From contig NZ_CP016094.1 in NCBI RefSeq assembly GCF_001746835.1, positions 3,735,501 through 3,799,500 on the forward strand: DNA of 64,000 bases. The letters run 5' to 3'. Source of the stretch: Lacunisphaera limnophila. GTDB lineage: Bacteria > Verrucomicrobiota > Verrucomicrobiia > Opitutales > Opitutaceae. A model generated the notes under the pieces. That model saw nothing but the letters and a program-made list of their open reading frames with translations, searched no databases and was not told where the DNA came from. Positions 1 to 10,089 of the stretch are shown in pieces (the stretch's first letter is position 1; each line of letters begins with the position of its first letter). The position numbers and the translations under genes were made by a program.

Positions 1-938
1 GCCGTTAGACCGGCGCTGTGCATCAGTCGACTCTCGCACGGCGGGCGTCCCCATGCTTCCGGAAACACGCGTTTCACCGCCAACCAATAGGTCATGACCG
101 TCAGCCAAATCCGGTCCACATCGGCATCGTTCGACGCGAGATTGCGGAAGACAAAAAGACAGCCGGAGGGCTGCACGAGGCTCTCGCGCAGGGCCTTGAG
201 CAGCGGGCCGTCCGGAATCACACGGTGCTCTTTATCCGCCTCGCTCGTCGAGGCCCGCTTGATCAGACCAAAGAAAGGCGAATCCTTCTCGCTATTGAGG
301 GAATTAAGCAGCGCGGACGGCAGACGACTGGCCGAGGTGTTGCCCGTGATCGGCGCCGATACTTCCGGCAGAAGTTCCGTGACCAATCCACGCGGCAGCG
401 GCCTAGAATTGTTGATGCGAAGGAATTGATCGCGCTGGCGCTCGATATTGTCCGTTATGAAGGCACACACGGGGATTGGTAGTCCGGTTCGCTTGCTCTT
501 AGAAACCGCGAGTGCCCGTTGTTGACCATCCACGATCCAACCCGGCTTCGTTTCTGCTGAATCTCCGGGAACCGGAATGAATAAGTCCCCCGCCTTCGAT
601 AGGCCGTCGGTCACGTTCGGCCCGCGACTGCCTACGAACCTCACCTTCGAACTAAACGCAACAATTACGGCGTGGGGAAACAAGACATCCGGACCATCAA
701 GGTACTCCACGATGTCACGCACGTGGCGCTTTACCTCGGGTCGCTGGTAGCCGATTAGCTTACCCGCCTCGTCACGGGAAATGCGAGACACGTCGGCCAC
801 GGCAAGCAGTTCCTCGCCCGTAAGCGCAAACAGGTAGATATCGGAGTTTTCACTTTGCGCCAATTGCAGCACCCGCCGCTTGAGCGTAGTTTTTGGCTTC
901 GATGGAGATTCCGGTTGCTCTGATTTGTTGCGCGCCAT
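1..938 (-). CDS. dpdB: DpdB, DGQHR/DndB-like protein (partial, 3' end outside window)
   Basis: I translated this frame by hand from the ATG at 938; it stays open to the window edge, giving about 312 residues. It carries the DGQHR signature as GWIVDGQQRAL (near residue 135), followed by the family-typical FLRINNSRPLPRGL, as in DndB/DpdB ParB-like proteins. In Salmonella Montevideo, DpdA and DpdB together insert preQ0 into DNA, DpdB acting as a poorly understood partner. The start lies two bases after the stop of the upstream gene, so it belongs to the dpd operon. The C-terminus and the expected dpdA are beyond the window. Confidence 0.85.
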   Translation of the reverse strand, partial: MARNKSEQPESPSKPKTTLKRRVLQLAQSENSDIYLFALTGEELLAVADVSRISRDEAGKLIGYQRPEVKRHVRDIVEYLDGPDVLFPHAVIVAFSSKVRFVGSRGPNVTDGLSKAGDLFIPVPGDSAETKPGWIVDGQQRALAVSKSKRTGLPIPVCAFITDNIERQRDQFLRINNSRPLPRGLVTELLPEVSAPITGNTSASRLPSALLNSLNSEKDSPFFGLIKRASTSEADKEHRVIPDGPLLKALRESLVQPSGCLFVFRNLASNDADVDRIWLTVMTYWLAVKRVFPEAWGRPPCESRLMHSAGLT

Positions 939-940
939 GG

Positions 941-1900
941 TTAGAGGTTATTTTTGACCGCCGTGTGCAGCTTGCGAAACCGAGTTTGTTCGCACGCAAA
1001 GCCCGCCCTCCGAAACCGCGCGAGCAAAGGCGAGGCCGTGAGGTCGGAGTTCTTTCGGAGTGCGGATTGAATAAAGCGACTCACCTGGTCGTCAGTTTTA
1101 CCCGTCCGCACAGGAAACGGTCTGATGTGCGCGCGCAGAGGCTTAAGGGTTGCGGCTGCCAGCTCGACGTCTGCTGCCCGGCGATGTAGTTTTTTGGCGA
1201 GAAACAGGCCAGCTCGGGCTAATACGGTACCCCGGGTGCCGCCCAATGCCCGATAGAGGTCGCCGGAAACGTCCACGACCCTCGGCATCCGGCGAACAGC
1301 GGCGGAAGTTGGAGTAGCCAGCACAATTGTCCTAGCCAGGCCCTCCTCGTCGCGGAGCAAAGCATCGAGGTCGCCTAAAACAGCCGCCATGTAAGCGGCA
1401 GGCAGCGCTATAATATGAGTCGACTGGCGATACTTCTTTACCGTCGCGTGCAGGGATCGCGGCCCGGTCCACGGACCGGGCCATTGGTTGAGCAGGCTCC
1501 ACCAGTCTCGGTTGCGCTGAACCGCTCCCCGAGGACCGCTGATCGCATTTGCAGCGCCAGGGGCAAAGGTGGCATCGTAGGCCGGCACCAAATTGTCGGG
1601 CGCGAGCAATCCGAGACCGGCGGAAACGATCCGGATTTCCACCCCTCCGCGCCGTAAAGCGGCGTGCTCGGTGCGTAGCTCTTTCCAGATGCCGCCGCCG
1701 TAAAGGTCGATTGCTCTCACCCAGGATTTAGAAGGGGTACCCTCGACCGCTTTCTGCCACCGGCCCATTACCTCCACCAGTGGATCCCCGTTCTTGGGCG
1801 CAGCGGCCGTCCCCAACGCCAAATGGCTGCCAGCAATTCCGCGTTTGGTCAGGGAACAGGAGAGATACACGAAAACTGCTGGTGAATCTTTGGGGGGCAC
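941..1900 (-). CDS. dpdC: DUF6884/YaaA-like protein, probable DpdC
   Basis: The 319-residue product begins at a GTG and has the signatures of the YaaA/DUF6884 fold near its start: VYLSCSLTKRG, then AIDLYGGGIW, then IVSAGLGLL and PAYDATF. It has no queuine-transglycosylase catalytic motifs, so it is not DpdA. DpdC is known to convert the preQ0 base in DNA to the amido form (dADG). The assignment rests on position between dpdD and dpdB and on fold class, not on a residue-level match I can vouch for. A 65 bp gap separates it from dpdD, the longest gap in this part of the operon. Confidence 0.55.
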   Translation of the reverse strand: MPPKDSPAVFVYLSCSLTKRGIAGSHLALGTAAAPKNGDPLVEVMGRWQKAVEGTPSKSWVRAIDLYGGGIWKELRTEHAALRRGGVEIRIVSAGLGLLAPDNLVPAYDATFAPGAANAISGPRGAVQRNRDWWSLLNQWPGPWTGPRSLHATVKKYRQSTHIIALPAAYMAAVLGDLDALLRDEEGLARTIVLATPTSAAVRRMPRVVDVSGDLYRALGGTRGTVLARAGLFLAKKLHRRAADVELAAATLKPLRAHIRPFPVRTGKTDDQVSRFIQSALRKNSDLTASPLLARFRRAGFACEQTRFRKLHTAVKNNL

Positions 1901-1965
1901 ACTGCAATTTCTTAGGCCATACTATTTGATGCAACTGTAATTTAGCCGGCGTTTCCCCTAAAATC

Positions 1966-4224
1966 TCAAGCCGTGCTTTCCAAGGCCTGCAAGAGCGCTG
2001 ACACGATGCTGGAGGCGCCCCGCCCGGAAGGATAGATGAGGTCGGGCTTCGTCTCAGGCCGCCTCAGTTTAATATAATCGGTCGCCGCGTGTTTGGCGCT
2101 CTTTGCGACCACCAGGAAGTAGTCGGCCTCGCGGGCCAACGCCGCGAGACGGGGTCCGCCGACATGTTCGTGGTTAAGGCGCACGTCCACGCCGGGGAAT
2201 TGTTGTTCGATGATCAATTTGGCGCGGGCCGCCGCTGAAACAGTCAAAGTGTAGATCCCGACGATCTTGTCCCGCATGCTCGGCAAGGCGCCGCCGGACA
2301 CTGGGTCTCCCGCCGAGGACGGGGGTGCCGGGAGCGCCGCGAAATCGTCCAAGTGTCCGAGGTCCGCACAAAGCAGGCGGAAGAGTTCGCGCTGGGCCGG
2401 GGAAACGCGCCGGGCGGAAGTAGCGAACGTCCGTTGGACACTGTGGAAAAATGCTTCCCGGGCAGTGGCATCGAGCACAGCCGCACTGGCCAAGGCATCC
2501 AGGTGGTCGAGTGCCCAATCCAATCGGGCCGGTTCCCCGCGCGTATCCCAAATGGTGCGGAGCATCTCGACGGTTTCGGCATAGGTCGCGGCCGTGGGGC
2601 CCGCTTCGAAGATAGCCGCCGTCAGCGCTTGGGTCAGGGCCCAATCGGCACCGCCAAACTGCTTGTCCACCGCGAGCATGAAGAGCACGCATTCCCAGAG
2701 GGGAGCGTGCGTGGGGGTCGGCTCGTCGGCGCGGAGGAAGAACGCAGCGATGCTGGGCAAGGCCAGGCGGACATTCGCGGGACTGGCCGCCGATATGGCC
2801 TGCAAGCGGGACGCCAGGGTGACGATCCGGGCGGGGTCGTCGCGATAATCCTCGAATCGCCAGTCCGCGGCGCCAGTTCGCGCGGTTTCCACCGCCTGGC
2901 TCCATGCCGGATCAGCCTCCAGCTTTTCCAACCACTCTTCCCAGTTGCGGACCAACTGGCCTCCCGTCACGGCCTTGGTCAGGTGCTCGTGCTGCCGGAA
3001 ATATCTCCGCTGGCGCAGAATTCGTTCCTGGTCGGCCGCCGAGAGCGAGTTAAAGACCACGAGGGCGGTCTGCGCGGACTCCGGCGTATCGAGTTCGGAC
3101 GCACAATCAAAGTAGGTTTGCACCACCTCAACCGACGGGGACAGCCGAACGAGATGGAGCCAGGCGGTGTCGTAATCCTCCGCCAACAGAATGCGTTTCG
3201 CATCGGCCAGGGAGGCTTCCCCGGTGGCCGGCACTGCGGTGACCGTGGCCACGATGCGATCGGCAAAGGCTCGTTCCCTGGTTCCCGCCGGCAAGGCGGC
3301 CAGCAACGAGGGCAGTTGCTCGTGACGCGGCGGGATCGCAGCCGCGGCGGCTACCACGAAGGCCAGCACCACGTTGGGCGCTGTCAGGCCGGCCCGAGTG
3401 CGGAAGAGCGGTTCGTGCCGCTTGATGAAATCATTCCGCATGTGGGCGAGCGCCGCGTCCGGTTGGTCGGCGTCAAGGTAGCGGAGAAATTCGGAGCGCC
3501 AGAGCGCCTCGACCAGCCAAGCGGTGATCCGCCGGGGGCGGCGGATCGTAATGAGCAGCGACAACTGCGGATGCAGGGCCAGTTGATCCCAATACCCCAG
3601 CGAACCGAGGCGCTCGATTTCCAGGAAGCGCAGGTTTTCCGCGCTGAGGCGTCCCGATTGGCGAATGGCCTGCAACCATTGCTCGGAACCGGGGGCGTCG
3701 TGGGCGGCCAAGGCACCTGTAAATTCACGAAGCAAGGCGTCGGAGGTTCGAAAGGCACCCGTGCCCAGATCGGGTCGCATCCGCCAGATCTGCCGGAGTC
3801 GATCAAGGGCGGCGCGAACTGCGGTCCTGGAACCCGGCAAGACACTGAACCGAAAGACGAATTCCCCGCCGGCCCACCGGGTGGCCGCTCGCATCAGTCG
3901 GTCGGTGGGGTCGGAAACCGCGCGGTGCCCGGTGAAATCCGTGCCGGCCATGCCGACGAAGGCGTTCATTTCCCGACGCAGTTGCTCCGTTTGGCTCGAA
4001 CTGAAAGCAATCGCGATCCAGCAGGGCTCCCCGATCGAAACCGGGCAGGCGGGCAGCACCAAGGGGTATCGCTTCGGTGGCGGACTGGTCTCCAACCAGT
4101 CCCGGACATCTTGCAGCAGGAGGCTGGTGCCAGTATCGACGTCTGCCCAGGTGATCGCCTGGCCGGCATCATAGAATGCCCGTAAGGCCTGCAGGTCTTC
4201 CTCACTCCATTGGGCCAGGTTCAT
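1966..4224 (-). CDS. dpdD: DpdD, restriction-module protein
   Basis: The 752-residue soluble protein has no motif I can name with confidence; it is rich in helical, Ala/Leu-rich segments through the middle, and its C-terminal 100 residues look like a small alpha/beta domain (VDVRLNHEHVGG, ADYFLVVAKSAKHAA). Length and place in the gene order match DpdD, one of the Dpd proteins needed for the restriction-like phenotype in Salmonella. Its ATG overlaps the dpdJ stop codon (ATGA), so the two are translationally coupled. The identification comes mainly from synteny. Confidence 0.75.
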   Translation of the reverse strand: MNLAQWSEEDLQALRAFYDAGQAITWADVDTGTSLLLQDVRDWLETSPPPKRYPLVLPACPVSIGEPCWIAIAFSSSQTEQLRREMNAFVGMAGTDFTGHRAVSDPTDRLMRAATRWAGGEFVFRFSVLPGSRTAVRAALDRLRQIWRMRPDLGTGAFRTSDALLREFTGALAAHDAPGSEQWLQAIRQSGRLSAENLRFLEIERLGSLGYWDQLALHPQLSLLITIRRPRRITAWLVEALWRSEFLRYLDADQPDAALAHMRNDFIKRHEPLFRTRAGLTAPNVVLAFVVAAAAAIPPRHEQLPSLLAALPAGTRERAFADRIVATVTAVPATGEASLADAKRILLAEDYDTAWLHLVRLSPSVEVVQTYFDCASELDTPESAQTALVVFNSLSAADQERILRQRRYFRQHEHLTKAVTGGQLVRNWEEWLEKLEADPAWSQAVETARTGAADWRFEDYRDDPARIVTLASRLQAISAASPANVRLALPSIAAFFLRADEPTPTHAPLWECVLFMLAVDKQFGGADWALTQALTAAIFEAGPTAATYAETVEMLRTIWDTRGEPARLDWALDHLDALASAAVLDATAREAFFHSVQRTFATSARRVSPAQRELFRLLCADLGHLDDFAALPAPPSSAGDPVSGGALPSMRDKIVGIYTLTVSAAARAKLIIEQQFPGVDVRLNHEHVGGPRLAALAREADYFLVVAKSAKHAATDYIKLRRPETKPDLIYPSGRGASSIVSALLQALESTA

Positions 4225-7200
4225 TTGTAATGACCGTGCATGTTGAGCCGAAACAGGCCGATGCGGGTCGGTTCAGTTTCCAGCTGGACTGTTTCCTCGA
4301 GCACTTCGACGCCACTGCGGGTGAAGTTCATCGAACCATTCAGCGCGAAGGTGGTGGCGATCAGTCCCTTCGTGTGCAGTTCGGCGCGCGAACTATCGAT
4401 CGCGAGGCGGTCGGCGCATCCTTCCAACTCGGCGAGGTTCTGCAGCCGACTGCAGAACCGCTGGTTGTGCTCCACCGGTCGCGTGACGACGAAAATGCGC
4501 AAGGCGGGGTTCTTGAGCAGGGCAAAGACGAGGAGTTCGGCCAGGGAAAGGAAACGCTTGGGCCAGGCCGGCTCCAGCCCGGCGTAGCCACCGGACCGGT
4601 TGTCGAGCAGGGCGAGATCCGAAATCCACGGGGAAACGAGCCAGAGTTCATCGCCCGGCGCGAGTAATTCCACGGCGACCAGGCTCTCCAGCAGATCGCG
4701 AATCTCTTCCCGCTCGCCCCGGGCGGTTTTTACGATCAGCCGGGCGGTCGAGACCGGCAAAGGCTCGTCGTCCGGACTCACCTGCCCTGCCGTCACAAGT
4801 TCGAGCATCACCGCGAGGCCGGTGCCCGTTCGCTCGATTCCGCGCAGGCGCGGATATACCAGCAGCGAACCGATATCGAGAGGGTTGGCCAATAGGCCGA
4901 CGAGCGCCGAGCGCAAAGCCGCGAGGTCGGCCCGGTCGGCAGTCAATGCGATCCGACCATTTTCAATGAGCTGGTTCTCGCAGAGACGGCGCCAATCAGC
5001 GCTGCCGAAATGGACGCGCGGTTCTCGCGCCCCCAATAGGTCAAGCAGCAGCCAGCGCTCCGGGAGGGGCAAAGACGCGTAGGGACTCCATAGGCCCAGA
5101 CCCTGGTTGCGGGCATGCGACCCGCGGGCCCACGCGATGCTGCCGAGGGCGTTGAAACGCCAGATCCGCCGGTCCTGGTCCGGGCCGATCGGCAAGGCCC
5201 CGTTGTTCAGGGCGGTGTCCAATTCCTCCGCGTGGCTCAAAGCATAGACCAACGAGCGCTGGTCGATCTCCAGGCCCAGGCGGGCCTCTTCCCTGCTCCA
5301 TCGGTCGGCCAAGCCGAGTGCCACCTGGTCGGTGAGTTCATTGCTGCCCGGCCTGAGCACGCGGGCGGACAAACCGGCCAACACGCCGTGCGTGGTTCGG
5401 ATACCGCGCTCGTTCAAGAGCGCGCGGAAAGCCTGAAACCGGAGGGTCAGTTCCGCCAAGGTCGGTGCGTCCCGAATAGCGTGCATGGCCTGGGCAAACG
5501 GCGGTTCACTGGCCGCCAGTCGAAGGATGCGCTGCAATTCGGAGTCCGTGATTTCAAAGTCGGATTCACCGAGCGCGGCATGCAGCAGGTCCAGAAACCG
5601 CCGGGGGGATTCAGCGAGCGCAGGGAGCAGTCGCTCGACGACACCCCCGCCGCCCGGGGCATCCTCCGTCACCCAAATCGTGGCGAGGTCCTCGCGGTCG
5701 GTCTCCAAATCGATGAGGAGGTCGCTGGCGTCGACTTCCGGGCAACTCTGCTGCACGGCGTCGCGAAACGCGGCGGCAAACGTGGCCACATACCTTTCCC
5801 GCAACCAAGGATGCCAACTGGGGTCGGGCGCACTCCAGAGCGCCGGCACCAACCGATCGAGGATCGCCAGGATCGCCGCATCCGCGATCATTTGGCGCAA
5901 CTCTTGCAGGCGGGCCTGCTCCACCCGCGCCGTGGGATCATCTTCCTCGGTCGGCAGGGTCTGGAACATCACATCCAAGACCGTGGAGAGATCGAGGTTG
6001 CCGGCGCCGCCGCGAATCGCTGCCCAGGCGGCCGCCAGGTCGCATTGGTCACGAACCGCGATGGCGCTGATGGCCGAAATCGCGATCTCGGCCAGCCAGT
6101 TGCGTTCGAATTGGTTGAGTTGCCCGTCAAAGCGAGGTTCGTTGAGTAACAGCCAGCGGAAACGTGCGACCCGGAGTGCGGGCAGTTTCCCCGGATAACC
6201 ACTATCTCCCTCCAGCTTCCAGTTGGCGGGAATACGGAGCCGGATGCGAATGGCATCCACATCGAAGCAGAATCCCAGGGCCGCCAGTTCGGTCTGGTCG
6301 CCGTTGCGCAGTACGAACCTGCTCGCGAGTTCCGCCGTTACCCCGCCCGCGGCATTGATCGTGGCGTGCGCACCGGTCGCGAAACGCCAAGCCGAAATCG
6401 GCTGATAGTGGCGGTGGGTGAAAAACCGGATTTCGTCGACCACGTCGTCCCAGGGCGAAGGCGCAGGCAGATCCAGGCGCATGCCGACTGCGGCATCGTC
6501 GGGCGGGAAAAAACGGGTGTGCCATTCGAGGAACGCATTGGAGGAGTCCTTGACGCGGTCCCGGGGCGCGTCGGATCGGACGTGGAGCACGAACGGCCGG
6601 AGGATGCGAACCGGGGCGTCCTGGCTGCCGGAATGGACGATCTGCACGCCGAGATCGTCGCGCTCCTGCTGGGCGCAGAAGGAATTCACGTCGATCTCTT
6701 GTGGACCGACGGCGGTGAGATCGACGGGGAGCCAGTGACGCGACATGCCGTGCGTGATCCCGAATCGACGGGAAATGCGGCCCGGCGCGAACTCGCGCAG
6801 CGCGCCGGCGATGGCCATCGGGTGTTCGCGCTCCGGGCGACCGGGACCGGGCGAAGCCATGACGATCACTTCCGGCAGGTTGAGTTCGCTGAACAGCGTG
6901 CCAGGGATGAATTCGGGCAACGGGTGATTGGATCGATAATACTCGGTCCCCTCTTCGGCTCCCCGCTGCCACTGCGTGCGCAAGCGCCGGTGCCAAGTGG
7001 GCAAGACCTCGGTCATCAAAGCCCGCGGGGCCTCCCATAACAGGGCCTGGACCTCGCTGGCATTCTGCAGACCAAGGGCGCGGCGCAGCCAATCCGTCAG
7101 GTGGTCGAGATCATCGCCACCCTGCAGGACCCGCTCGAGGATCGCGGCCGCGGCATTGTGGCGCGCGCGGGCGGATTCGACCCAGGTTCCCGAATGCGAC

Positions 7201-9350
7201 GTGGCCGGGGCACTGGCGTCCCGCCAGACATGGCCGCCTTGTGAACGCAACTGGTGCGACATCCAGTCGAGCACCGTGCAGGCGGCCTGCATCTTGAGCA
7301 CGTGCCGGTTGCCCAGGGGCAAGTCGCCCGGTCGCAATTCGGGGTCGAACAATAGGTCGTAAGCCTGGTAAGCCAGCCGGTCTCGGCCAAAATCGGAAAG
7401 CACGATGGCCGTCCACGGACGCATCTCGCGGGGTCGGCCGGCCCGGCCCTTGCGCTGCAGGAAGGCGGCGGGGTCGCGGGGAGCCTTATGCTGTAGGACG
7501 GCCCCCACCCCGGGATCATTGAAGCCGACCTCGAGTGAGGCGGTCGCGACAATGATTTCCGCGTCACTATCAACTCCTTCGTCCTGCGAACTTACCCGCC
7601 CTAAATGGACATAGCTCTGGGGACGCAAGGCATGGCCAAGGTCTTCCGAGAGCCGCCAGGATTGGCCGAAGGAAAAGCGACGGTCGTCTTCCATCCCGGT
7701 GGTCGCACGGAGGTTAGCGAGCGATCCGCCCGGTTTCGTGGGATCCGGCCGGCCATAGGCATCCTGGCCTTCCGCATCCAGCAGCGTGAAATACATGCGG
7801 TTCTTGACGTCGAGGTCGTCCGTAAAGAGGAAAACCTTGCGGCCAAACGTGCCGGTCGACGGCAGACCGGAATTCAGATCGAGTATGCGGCGCAAGAGCA
7901 TCGCGGTCTGAATCGTCGTGGAAAGCAGGCTGGCGCCCGACACGGGGTCGCCCCGAAGGGCCACCATGTATTCCATGCCTTCCTTGGTCATTTCGGCGGT
8001 TTCCGGCGAAACTTCCTCCACGTTGTCCGCCGACAAACCGGTCAATTGCGCAAAGAAACTCGCCGCCTCCATCAGGGTGGCGGACAACCCGGCGTAATGG
8101 CACTTGGCATGGCTCAGGTAGCGCCAGCGGCGCAACAAATACGCGGCCTGTGCCCCATGGACTCCGCGATAGGTATGGGCCTCGTCTAATAAAACCAGAG
8201 AAGGTTTGCGCCCGATGGGTGTGCCGACGCCGAAGAGATGACAGGAGCGCGCATCGGTGAGTCGCTGGTTCATCATCTCGGTCGTGGTGAACAGCACGTC
8301 GGGAGGCGTGCGGAGCATGCGCGTCCGGGTCAGCATGATCTCGTCCGCCTCGATCGGCACCGCACATGAGTCGCAGACCAGGCGTTCAACGTCGCGGGCC
8401 CGATCCTCGTTCCGCCAGATCATGGCACCGCCGCAATCAGGCTGCGGACACACGAGGAATGGGCAAACCCGACCTTCGGTTCGTTCAGCCCAGAAATTCT
8501 TGTTTTCGGGATCCTCGGTGTCCCGGCCCTTGTTGGGGGTCGGGCCGAAATAGGCGGCTACGCAGATCGGGCGTCGGCCGGCGGCCGTTAATACCGCCTT
8601 CAAACGCTTCGTTTGGCGGAAGACCTCCGTGAACTGGTCCTTGAGCAATTCATTGCGGGGATAAAGAGCAATTGCCCGCACAAAGTTGGCGCTGTCCCGC
8701 TCCACCGACCCGACCAAATGGCCCAAAGCGGGAACATAGAACGCCAGGGTTTTGCCACTGCCGGTGCCCGCACAAATCATCGTGCCGGTGGGCCGGCCCG
8801 TGCCAGCTTCGCCGAGGATGCGAGTGGCGGCCCGGTCCTGGAATCCGGCCAAGGGATTGGGCCGTGGAGTCGAGAGGCCCAGCATGGCGCCTAAAGCCGA
8901 TTGCTGCAGGGGCGACAAACGGATGCCCGCGATCCAACGATTCAGGCAATCGGCGGAAGGAAGATCCCGGCGCGGATATTCGCGGGGGCGAAGGACAAAC
9001 CGGAAGTCGGAAACCAACGTGGGGCTCAAGGCCCAGTCCCCGGCGCGACGCAGGTGGCGGGGGAACATCTGCCGCAGGCGGGCGAGTAGCCGAAGTGACT
9101 CGGCCATCCGGCTCCGATACCGGTAGCTGCCGCCCTCATCCCAGCGGAAGAGCAAACCCCGGCTGACCAGCGCCTCGAGGAAGAGATAGGGATTGCTGAA
9201 TTCGGCGGCTGAGTCGTTGGCCGCGAGGAAGTCCTCCGCGAGTTGGTGCAGTTCCGCCTCGGCCAGGGCGCCATCCACGAGGCCCCAGGACAGCAGTGCC
9301 GCTTCCTGCCGTTCAATTCGTCCGAGAAAGTCGACCAGCAGCGTGCTCAT
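4221..9350 (-). CDS. dpdJ: DpdJ DEAH helicase with a C-terminal phospholipase-D-like (DpdK-type) domain
   Basis: This 1709-residue protein has a superfamily 2 helicase core: Walker A CAGTGSGKT at about residues 193-201, DEAH in LVLLDEAHTYRG, and motif VI QRKGRAGRP. Between them lies a probable zinc-binding insert with cysteines in VCPFLVCPQPDCGG and LVCDSCA. The last 150 residues resemble a phospholipase-D unit, with LWLVSPWISD and then the HxK motif LHTKGLIATTFALNGSMN at about 1658-1675. In the Salmonella cluster the helicase (DpdJ) and the PLD protein (DpdK) are separate genes; here they seem to be one polypeptide. It presumably acts in DNA restriction. The start is one base after the dpdI stop, and the end overlaps dpdD by 4 bp. 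Confidence 0.85.
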   Translation of the reverse strand: MSTLLVDFLGRIERQEAALLSWGLVDGALAEAELHQLAEDFLAANDSAAEFSNPYLFLEALVSRGLLFRWDEGGSYRYRSRMAESLRLLARLRQMFPRHLRRAGDWALSPTLVSDFRFVLRPREYPRRDLPSADCLNRWIAGIRLSPLQQSALGAMLGLSTPRPNPLAGFQDRAATRILGEAGTGRPTGTMICAGTGSGKTLAFYVPALGHLVGSVERDSANFVRAIALYPRNELLKDQFTEVFRQTKRLKAVLTAAGRRPICVAAYFGPTPNKGRDTEDPENKNFWAERTEGRVCPFLVCPQPDCGGAMIWRNEDRARDVERLVCDSCAVPIEADEIMLTRTRMLRTPPDVLFTTTEMMNQRLTDARSCHLFGVGTPIGRKPSLVLLDEAHTYRGVHGAQAAYLLRRWRYLSHAKCHYAGLSATLMEAASFFAQLTGLSADNVEEVSPETAEMTKEGMEYMVALRGDPVSGASLLSTTIQTAMLLRRILDLNSGLPSTGTFGRKVFLFTDDLDVKNRMYFTLLDAEGQDAYGRPDPTKPGGSLANLRATTGMEDDRRFSFGQSWRLSEDLGHALRPQSYVHLGRVSSQDEGVDSDAEIIVATASLEVGFNDPGVGAVLQHKAPRDPAAFLQRKGRAGRPREMRPWTAIVLSDFGRDRLAYQAYDLLFDPELRPGDLPLGNRHVLKMQAACTVLDWMSHQLRSQGGHVWRDASAPATSHSGTWVESARARHNAAAAILERVLQGGDDLDHLTDWLRRALGLQNASEVQALLWEAPRALMTEVLPTWHRRLRTQWQRGAEEGTEYYRSNHPLPEFIPGTLFSELNLPEVIVMASPGPGRPEREHPMAIAGALREFAPGRISRRFGITHGMSRHWLPVDLTAVGPQEIDVNSFCAQQERDDLGVQIVHSGSQDAPVRILRPFVLHVRSDAPRDRVKDSSNAFLEWHTRFFPPDDAAVGMRLDLPAPSPWDDVVDEIRFFTHRHYQPISAWRFATGAHATINAAGGVTAELASRFVLRNGDQTELAALGFCFDVDAIRIRLRIPANWKLEGDSGYPGKLPALRVARFRWLLLNEPRFDGQLNQFERNWLAEIAISAISAIAVRDQCDLAAAWAAIRGGAGNLDLSTVLDVMFQTLPTEEDDPTARVEQARLQELRQMIADAAILAILDRLVPALWSAPDPSWHPWLRERYVATFAAAFRDAVQQSCPEVDASDLLIDLETDREDLATIWVTEDAPGGGGVVERLLPALAESPRRFLDLLHAALGESDFEITDSELQRILRLAASEPPFAQAMHAIRDAPTLAELTLRFQAFRALLNERGIRTTHGVLAGLSARVLRPGSNELTDQVALGLADRWSREEARLGLEIDQRSLVYALSHAEELDTALNNGALPIGPDQDRRIWRFNALGSIAWARGSHARNQGLGLWSPYASLPLPERWLLLDLLGAREPRVHFGSADWRRLCENQLIENGRIALTADRADLAALRSALVGLLANPLDIGSLLVYPRLRGIERTGTGLAVMLELVTAGQVSPDDEPLPVSTARLIVKTARGEREEIRDLLESLVAVELLAPGDELWLVSPWISDLALLDNRSGGYAGLEPAWPKRFLSLAELLVFALLKNPALRIFVVTRPVEHNQRFCSRLQNLAELEGCADRLAIDSSRAELHTKGLIATTFALNGSMNFTRSGVEVLEETVQLETEPTRIGLFRLNMHGHYK

Positions 9351-9351
9351 C

Positions 9352-10089
9352 TTAAACGCGGGGACGGGTGCCCGTGGTGATGCGCAGGTTGCCGGTCAAC
9401 TTCTTGTCCTTCAACCATTCGAGCACCTCGTCGGAGAGTTCGGCCAGGGAGACGCCCGACTGGCTGGCCCGCTTGAGGAATTGCTCGACCGATTTAGGCA
9501 CGTCGCCCAGGTCGAGCTTGGCAATCAAGCTGATAATCCTGGCTTCGGCTTTCTTGATCTTGGCGAAGTCGGCTTCTGAGCGGGGCAATTCCGCCAGGGC
9601 TTGATTGAGTTCCACGGCCACCCGCTCGATTTCCGCGAGCACCTCGGCACAGCTTTCCATCTGCTTGAAAGGCGCGAAGGGCTCGGTCTTTTGGGTGCGC
9701 TCACGAATGTATTGGGCCCAGATCGCCCGGAACTTCGTATCCAGGATGTCGCCCAGTTCACCGGCCTCCTTGTCACAACTGGCCCAGGTGTTCTGGGCCA
9801 TCAACTGGCTGCGACTCTCGCTGAGTCGCTTGCGCAGGATCCCAACCTTCTTGCGTAACCCGGATACCTTGCCGCGCGGGAGAAAGTCCTTGGGCACTAA
9901 TTCATGGTTTTCCAGGAGTTCGCCGGTGTCCAACAGGTCCTTCGTCCGTTCGAAATGCTGCTGCAGGGACGCATGCACCCCTTTGAAATGTTGCAGGAGT
10001 TCCTTATTTTTCTCCGCCGCGCCGATCTGCACGAGTTTAACCTGCAGGTCGGTCGCCTGGGCCAACAGGGTGGGTTTGGCGGTGCTCAT
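9352..10089 (-). CDS. dpdI: DpdI, predicted coiled-coil protein
   Basis: The 245-residue protein is rich in Lys, Glu, Leu and Gln, with long helical stretches (for example SGLRKKVGILRKRLSES) that suggest coiled coil through most of its length. No catalytic motif is visible. Size and position between dpdH and dpdJ fit DpdI, a member of the restriction part of the Dpd system with no assigned biochemical role. Its ATG overlaps the dpdH stop by 4 bp. It may be a structural partner of the neighbouring ATPase; that is inference from operon position. Confidence 0.75.
   Translation of the reverse strand: MSTAKPTLLAQATDLQVKLVQIGAAEKNKELLQHFKGVHASLQQHFERTKDLLDTGELLENHELVPKDFLPRGKVSGLRKKVGILRKRLSESRSQLMAQNTWASCDKEAGELGDILDTKFRAIWAQYIRERTQKTEPFAPFKQMESCAEVLAEIERVAVELNQALAELPRSEADFAKIKKAEARIISLIAKLDLGDVPKSVEQFLKRASQSGVSLAELSDEVLEWLKDKKLTGNLRITTGTRPRV

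Noticed and set aside
2353-4185. Long plus-strand frame opposite dpdD, and similar frames opposite dpdJ, dpdH and dpdF (for example 5115-6149, 11547-12785, 15802-16872)
   Set aside because: They are the complementary frames of GC-rich genes with clear protein motifs; composition is Gly/Arg-rich and no domain is seen.
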